In this document: positions 5,644 to 9,439 of the stretch, one piece after another
Position numbering within the stretch: the first letter of the stretch is position 1
Layout of the letters: the number at the start of each line of letters is the position of its first letter
NCBI GenBank assembly: GCA_964639225.1
Contig: CAZXCK010000151.1
Span: 1-9,439 of the forward strand
Direction: 5' to 3'
DNA: 9,439 nt
DNA from: CAZXCK01 sp964639225
GTDB lineage: Bacteria; Chloroflexota; Anaerolineae; Aggregatilineales; Phototrophicaceae
Notes under the pieces: generated by a model
What the model saw: the letters and a program-made list of their open reading frames with translations, nothing else
Told to the model about the DNA's origin: nothing
Database searches by the model: none
Translations under genes and position numbers: made by a program

Positions 5644-6888
5644 ATGTCGTATTCACGGATTTTACTATTGATTCTGTTTATGCTGGTGGCCGTCAGTGGG
5701 GCAACCCTGGCCGACTCCGACCCCGGTGAAATCCTGCAAAGCGAATACATGACCGAACACACCATCGCCACCATTCGCCCCATCGTCGATAATTTCTATC
5801 CGCCAGAGCAGGCCATCGCGCCGCAGTACGCCGTCGATGAATACCAGATTCGCCTGACCAGCCTGAACCGCGACGGCGAACCCATCGAAATTCTGGCACA
5901 GCTCTACATTCCGCGCACCGAGGACGCCACCGAAATGCCGGTGTATGTGATGGGCGCGGGTTCTTCCGGGCTGGTAGATGCCTGTGCGCCGTCGAGAGAG
6001 CAACCCTCCGTCCAGAACTGGGGCAGCTACCGCGCCTTCCTGCTGTCGATCGCCACGCAGGGCTACATTACCATCATGCCGGACTATGCCGGCTTCAACG
6101 ACCCGGACAGCATCCAGCCCTATTACGTCGCCGAGATGGCCGGCAAGGTGATGCTCGACGCCGGGCGCGCCGTCTATGACCTGTACGATTCCGGCACCGA
6201 CTGGCAGACCGAATCGACCGGCGTGACGCCTGACGAACTGGTTTTCATGGCCGGTTACTCGCAGGGTGGCCAGTCGATCTTCGCCGCGAAGGACATGTGG
6301 CAGGATTACGCGCCGGAGCTGCCGCTGGCCGGTGTCATCGGTTATGCGCCGGTGGTCAATATGCAGTATCACATGCTGCGCCTGCCGCAGCTCGCGCCCT
6401 ATCGCCTGTACGCCTGGGCCGATTACTATGGCGCGGACCTGGTCAACTATGAGGAGGTGTTCGCCGATGTCTGGCTGGCCACGCTGGAAGAAGATGTGCT
6501 GCGCCTGTGCGTGATCGACGCTGCTGGTTACTTCAGCGCCAGCCCCGCCGAACTCTACCGACCGGAGTTCCTCGAAGCCCTGCAGAACGAGACGCTGGAC
6601 GAAGACTATCCCGACCTCTACGAACTGTTCGAGATGAACAACCCCGGCTTCGTCCAGAACGACGTCCCGGCGCTCATCATCCAGGGCACGCTGGATAACA
6701 CGCTGCCCATGTGGGTCCATGAGGCGTTCGTCGAGCCATACTGCGAAATCGGCAATCACTTAACCGAGTTCATCGCTGAAGATGTGACACATTTCACGGT
6801 GCGTCAGGTGAGCTATCGCTTCGTCATGGAGTGGATGCAGACCATCGCCAGCGGCGAGACTCCTCGCAACGACTGCCTCGACCGCTGA
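5644..6888 (+). CDS. Secreted alpha/beta hydrolase, secretory lipase-like
   Basis: The 414-residue precursor begins with a signal peptide: a short polar start, a hydrophobic stretch (about 6-20) and a likely cleavage after ATLA (residue 23). The mature part has an alpha/beta-hydrolase core. VYVMGAGSSG (100-109) fits the oxyanion-hole strand, the nucleophile elbow is GYSQGG with S206, the acid is probably D351 in IIQGTLDNTLP, and the histidine is H383 in DVTHFTV. These fit secretory lipases and related esterases, so it likely cleaves ester or similar bonds outside the cytoplasm. Four cysteines in the mature part (C114, C289, C367, C411) could form disulphides. GAAGGA (5632-5637) six bases before the ATG is a good ribosome binding site. 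It stands alone, divergent from cheB and convergent with the kinase-like gene, with CRP-like sites upstream that hint at nutrient control. The substrate is not determinable. Confidence 0.8.
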   Translation: MSYSRILLLILFMLVAVSGATLADSDPGEILQSEYMTEHTIATIRPIVDNFYPPEQAIAPQYAVDEYQIRLTSLNRDGEPIEILAQLYIPRTEDATEMPVYVMGAGSSGLVDACAPSREQPSVQNWGSYRAFLLSIATQGYITIMPDYAGFNDPDSIQPYYVAEMAGKVMLDAGRAVYDLYDSGTDWQTESTGVTPDELVFMAGYSQGGQSIFAAKDMWQDYAPELPLAGVIGYAPVVNMQYHMLRLPQLAPYRLYAWADYYGADLVNYEEVFADVWLATLEEDVLRLCVIDAAGYFSASPAELYRPEFLEALQNETLDEDYPDLYELFEMNNPGFVQNDVPALIIQGTLDNTLPMWVHEAFVEPYCEIGNHLTEFIAEDVTHFTVRQVSYRFVMEWMQTIASGETPRNDCLDR

Positions 6889-6903
6889 AATCGGACAGGC
6901 TGC

Positions 6904-6937
6904 CTGGTGGGGTGAGGCTTTGGCCTCGCCCCGCTGG
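6904..6937. terminator. Bidirectional GC-rich hairpin between convergent genes
   Basis: The core stem GGGGTGAGGC (6909-6918) pairs with GCCTCGCCCC (6923-6932) over ten positions, one of them a T-G wobble, around a TTTG loop. It extends outward by five more pairs, several of them wobbles. It sits between the stops of the hydrolase and the convergent kinase-like gene, where it could serve both. There is no T-tract on either side, so termination efficiency is uncertain. Confidence 0.6.
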
Positions 6938-6951
6938 TTTCAGGCACCCGG

Positions 6952-9168
6952 CTACATGTTCTCAATCACATTCTGCAGATGCAGCGCCGCCGAATCGATG
7001 AGCGTGATGGCGTCGGTCAGGGCGTCTTTGGCCTGGTTAAACTCGCGCTGCCTGATCTTCGACTGGCTTTGCTTGGTCTTGGACTTGGCGACGCGCACCA
7101 GCGAGCGCGCCCGCGCCAGGTCCAGCCGCACGGCGAAAGTGCAATCGCCCCGTGCTTCCGCGAAATTGAGATAAGCGACTTTGAGACTTTCGCCCAGTTG
7201 CTTGGTCCGCAGCAGGACATCGCGCGGCATGCTGACGCGCGCGAACAGGTCGATGGTGTCCAGCAGCCACAGGTCCACCAGGAACTGCCCCAGATCGTGG
7301 GCGGCGTCGCCATCCAGACGCAGACTCTCCAGGTCGATAAGCCGGAACTGAAGGTCCCATTCCGCCTGGGGGATGTTCTCCTGCTCGATCATGCGAATCA
7401 TGATGTTACGCGAGTGCAGGTCGCCGTGCATACACGCCAGCGGAAAGCCCTCAAGCTGTTCCTGGTGCTGCATGATCGCGCCGATGCGCCCATTGATGAC
7501 GCGCTCGATAGTCTGGAAGCGTTCGATGTCCTCCGGGGGAAGCTGTTGGGTGGTGCTGGGCATTTGCATGACGTGGGTGATGTTCTTGATATGTTCGATG
7601 ATCGGCAGCATATAGATATCGCGCACATGGTTGCCGGTAGCCTTTCCGGGCCGGGAGCCGCTGCCGTTATGCACGTCGATCAGAAACTGGCCCAGCAGGT
7701 CGAACAGGCGTGGCTTTTCCGGTTTGAGCAGACGCTCGAAGTCCTCGAACAGCGTCCGGTACTGATGCAGGTCTTCCATGATGATGTAGGTGCGACCGCG
7801 CTTGTCGGTGTAGCTGGAGTCCGGCACTTTAACGAAGAAATCCTTCAGGCGCTCTGGCAGCAGGCTGTAGTTCTCGCGCTCCTGCTCGATCTCCTGAATC
7901 GGCCCGTATTTGACGACCAGTGTGCGATTGTTCAGCAGATTGCTGCCGCCGTCGGTCGGGTTGGAGACATATGGCTCGATGCGAAAAACCTCGGCGTCAG
8001 ACAGTCCCAGCTTGAGCTTTTTGTACTCGCCCAGGTCGATGTGAAACCATTCGCGCAGCGCCCGGATAATGCTGTGCCGTTCCGGCCATTCGTCGTCACC
8101 GTTTATCTGCGCAGCCATCCGCCGTAAGGGGTCCAGCCAGGAGCGCGCGCCTGCTGGCTCGCCGATGTAAGCGTTGACGGCGACGATCGTGCGGCATAAC
8201 AGCATCAGATAGTAGTACTCGTCGCTGAACAGGCTGCGGATGCTGCGGGCCGGTTCGGTCCCGTAAAACTGCTGCCACCACAGCCGCATGGCCCGGTGGA
8301 TGGCCGGAGCGATCTGGGGGTATTCGTGCATCAGCGGCGCCAGATTCTCGATGACGTAGCAGGTGTTGAGAATAAGCTGCTGGAACACTTTCTCGTGCTG
8401 GTTGAGCAGCCCCGGAGTCAGCATGTGCTGGGGCGGCGGCTGGTGCATCACGTCGATGATCTCTTTGAGGCGTGTCCAGCGATTGTGGCTCACGCCCCAG
8501 AAGCCATTGTGAGATTCGGCCTGTTTGATCAACTGGTCGAGATAGTTGGCGTGGTGCGGTGCCAGCTTGCCGTCCAGTTCGTAGACCAGCCGCAGCGCCA
8601 GCGCCATATCCTTATCCTGAAGCCCCTGGTTCAGCAGCCGGTTGAGGATATCGCGCGCCTCGTCCCGTGTGATGAAACTGTGCTGGATATTCTTGCTCCA
8701 GGCCAGCAGCAGCAGTTTGAGCGCCCACAACGTTTCGAACACTGGCGCCGGATGCTGGTCCGGGTTGTCGTGGTCGATTTCGAAATAATCGCCAGATCGC
8801 TGGTCCGCCAGTTGTTTCAACCGGGTCTGTACCGAGGGGTCATCCGGGCGCAGGTTCAGCAACCCTTCCAGATTGAGCATCTCGGCGATGTCGATGGTGT
8901 CGCTGCCCGGCACTGGAAACGGAGAAGTGAACCATTCGCGCGCTTCTAACAGTTCGTCGGCGTGGGCTGGCAGGCCGTAAGCCAGCAGCGCGGCGGTCCG
9001 GTGCTGGGTGAGGCGCAGGCGAGGTAGCTGTGGCGTCTCGGCGAGACTGCCGCTGCGACTGCCCAGAATTTGCTTGGGATGCTTGCCCGGCGCCGCGATG
9101 AGATAGGCGGCCAGACCGTTGATAGTTTTGTCGAAATCGTCAAGTTGCGCGGCTGAGTCTGAGTTCAT
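6952..9168 (-). CDS. Large helical protein with a C-terminal APH/choline-kinase-like phosphotransferase domain
   Basis: The 738-residue protein has two parts. Residues about 10-375 are rich in amphipathic helices with repeated Leu/Trp patterns (for example 143-160 and 185-215), resembling a helical-repeat or alpha/alpha-toroid region; I do not recognise the family. Residues about 380-690 look like a protein-kinase-fold phosphotransferase. The nucleotide loop is LGLSDAEVF (387-395), the lysine is K420 in LVVKYG, helix C has EQERE (428-432), and the hinge is YIIMEDL (461-467). The catalytic loop is HGDLHSRNI (581-589) with D583 and N588, and the metal-binding Asp is D612 in LIDLES. All key residues are present, so it should be active, but the substrate (small molecule or protein) is unknown. 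The tail (about 695-738) is charged and helical. The start lacks a clear ribosome binding site. The gene is monocistronic in this window and convergent with the hydrolase. Confidence 0.72.
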   Translation of the reverse strand: MNSDSAAQLDDFDKTINGLAAYLIAAPGKHPKQILGSRSGSLAETPQLPRLRLTQHRTAALLAYGLPAHADELLEAREWFTSPFPVPGSDTIDIAEMLNLEGLLNLRPDDPSVQTRLKQLADQRSGDYFEIDHDNPDQHPAPVFETLWALKLLLLAWSKNIQHSFITRDEARDILNRLLNQGLQDKDMALALRLVYELDGKLAPHHANYLDQLIKQAESHNGFWGVSHNRWTRLKEIIDVMHQPPPQHMLTPGLLNQHEKVFQQLILNTCYVIENLAPLMHEYPQIAPAIHRAMRLWWQQFYGTEPARSIRSLFSDEYYYLMLLCRTIVAVNAYIGEPAGARSWLDPLRRMAAQINGDDEWPERHSIIRALREWFHIDLGEYKKLKLGLSDAEVFRIEPYVSNPTDGGSNLLNNRTLVVKYGPIQEIEQERENYSLLPERLKDFFVKVPDSSYTDKRGRTYIIMEDLHQYRTLFEDFERLLKPEKPRLFDLLGQFLIDVHNGSGSRPGKATGNHVRDIYMLPIIEHIKNITHVMQMPSTTQQLPPEDIERFQTIERVINGRIGAIMQHQEQLEGFPLACMHGDLHSRNIMIRMIEQENIPQAEWDLQFRLIDLESLRLDGDAAHDLGQFLVDLWLLDTIDLFARVSMPRDVLLRTKQLGESLKVAYLNFAEARGDCTFAVRLDLARARSLVRVAKSKTKQSQSKIRQREFNQAKDALTDAITLIDSAALHLQNVIENM

Positions 9169-9198
9169 GGCTGCTGGATTGCAAATCTGTTATGCGGG

Positions 9199-9228
9199 AA
9201 TTAACTAAACGAAAAACGAACGTTAATT
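9199..9228. repeat. Inverted repeat AATTAAC-N16-GTTAATT, possible operator
   Basis: The arms AATTAAC (9199-9205) and GTTAATT (9222-9228) are perfect reverse complements, with arm centres 23 bases apart, about two helical turns. The spacer contains two ACGAA repeats. It lies 31-60 bases before the start of the kinase-like gene, where a repressor site would be expected. It may also be chance in AT-rich DNA. Confidence 0.35.
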
Positions 9229-9321
9229 AAATAATAAGGGAACTTAGGGCGCTTGTCGATCACTCAAATGTTCGAAATTGCATTCCGACCATTTCTTAAA
9301 CAAACATTTATGTTCAATTGC

Positions 9322-9350
9322 TTGCTTTGTGCCCGGAAGCGTGTTACGCT
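9322..9350 (+). promoter_or_regulatory. Candidate promoter of the rubredoxin-like gene
   Basis: TTGCTT (9322-9327) lies 17 bases before TACGCT (9345-9350), which is preceded by TGT (9342-9344), an extended -10 arrangement. Each hexamer matches the consensus at only three of six positions. The implied start near 9357 would leave just enough leader for the strong ribosome binding site. Confidence 0.35.
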
Positions 9351-9361
9351 CTCTTACATTC

Positions 9362-9367
9362 AGGAGG
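9362..9367 (+). promoter_or_regulatory. Strong Shine-Dalgarno fixing a TTG start
   Basis: A perfect AGGAGG ends eight bases before TTG at 9376. It is the best ribosome binding site in the window and supports translation from this non-ATG codon. Confidence 0.7.
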
Positions 9368-9375
9368 TATCAGCT

Positions 9376-9439
9376 TTGAACGCCGTCGCAGAAAACCCGC
9401 GCAACTACAAATTCATGTGTATGATGTGTGACTGGTCGC
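9376..9439 (+). CDS. Rubredoxin-like protein, N-terminal fragment (runs off the window)
   Basis: Only 21 codons are visible, starting at TTG with a perfect AGGAGG upstream. The fragment reads NYKFMCMMCDWS, and its aromatic-x-x-x-CxxC-x-W layout resembles the first iron-binding loop of rubredoxin, typically YxCxxCGxxY. If so, the protein carries a single Fe(Cys)4 centre for electron transfer in the cytoplasm, and the second CxxC pair would lie beyond the right edge. Another small CxxC zinc protein is possible from so short a stretch. Confidence 0.55.
   Translation, partial: MNAVAENPRNYKFMCMMCDWS

Larger units (their letters stand above)
9169..9375. other. AT-rich divergent intergenic region with dyad repeats
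   Basis: This 207-base region lies between the kinase-like gene and the rubredoxin-like gene. It is markedly more AT-rich than the coding DNA. It contains the inverted repeat at 9199-9228, a duplicated ATGTTC..AATTGC motif at 9268-9281 and 9310-9321, and the palindrome AACATTTATGTT (9304-9315). No ORF or stable RNA is apparent. Confidence 0.5.

Noticed and set aside
5665..6759. Long 364-codon open frame on the minus strand
   Set aside because: Antisense shadow of the secreted hydrolase, which has a signal peptide, catalytic triad and ribosome binding site on the plus strand.
6979..8127. Long 382-codon open frame on the plus strand
   Set aside because: It lies wholly antisense to the kinase-like gene, has no recognisable domain, and is rich in Gln/Val/Asp/His as expected from an antisense reading of GC-rich codons.

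Overview
The window is 9.4 kb of GC-rich, densely coding bacterial DNA. No rRNA, tRNA, insertion sequence or CRISPR array is visible. The gene mix suggests a member of the Chloroflexota, perhaps Anaerolineae-like: a YacP-type NYN nuclease, a saccharopine-dehydrogenase-like oxidoreductase, a Che-type cluster containing Roadblock/LC7 and RsbT-like proteins, a secreted lipase-like hydrolase and a rubredoxin-like protein. That placement is inference, because no taxonomic marker gene lies in the window.

Layout. Positions 1-1880 hold a plus-strand unit: a 5' hairpin, a promoter with an extended -10 box, a YacP-like NYN/PIN-fold protein, an NAD(P)-binding oxidoreductase, and a possible 31-residue ORF sharing an ATGA overlap. 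Positions 1952-5291 form a tight minus-strand operon, read from 5291 down to 1952. Its order is CheB methylesterase, a single-domain response regulator, a degenerate RsbT-like ATPase-fold protein, CheW, and a receiver-Roadblock/LC7 fusion. A 352-base intergenic region (5292-5643) separates it from a divergent secreted alpha/beta hydrolase (5644-6888). This region carries a minus-strand -10 box for the operon and a pair of CRP-like operator sites nearer the hydrolase. A GC-rich hairpin separates the hydrolase from a convergent 738-residue protein (6952-9168), which joins a long helical region to an aminoglycoside-phosphotransferase/kinase-like domain. After an AT-rich 207-base divergent intergenic region with several dyad repeats, a rubredoxin-like gene starts and runs off the right edge.

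How the genes work together. The most interesting part is the five-gene operon. CheB and the stand-alone receiver keep their catalytic and phosphorylation residues. The RsbT-like protein has lost its ATP-binding motifs. The receiver of the LC7 fusion has Glu in place of the phosphorylated Asp and Asp in place of the conserved Thr/Ser. No CheA, CheR or chemoreceptor is present. This looks like an accessory signalling module that plugs into a chemosensory array through CheW and CheB and may pass output to a small Ras-like (MglA-type) GTPase through the LC7 domain. That output is a hypothesis from domain logic, not something the sequence shows.
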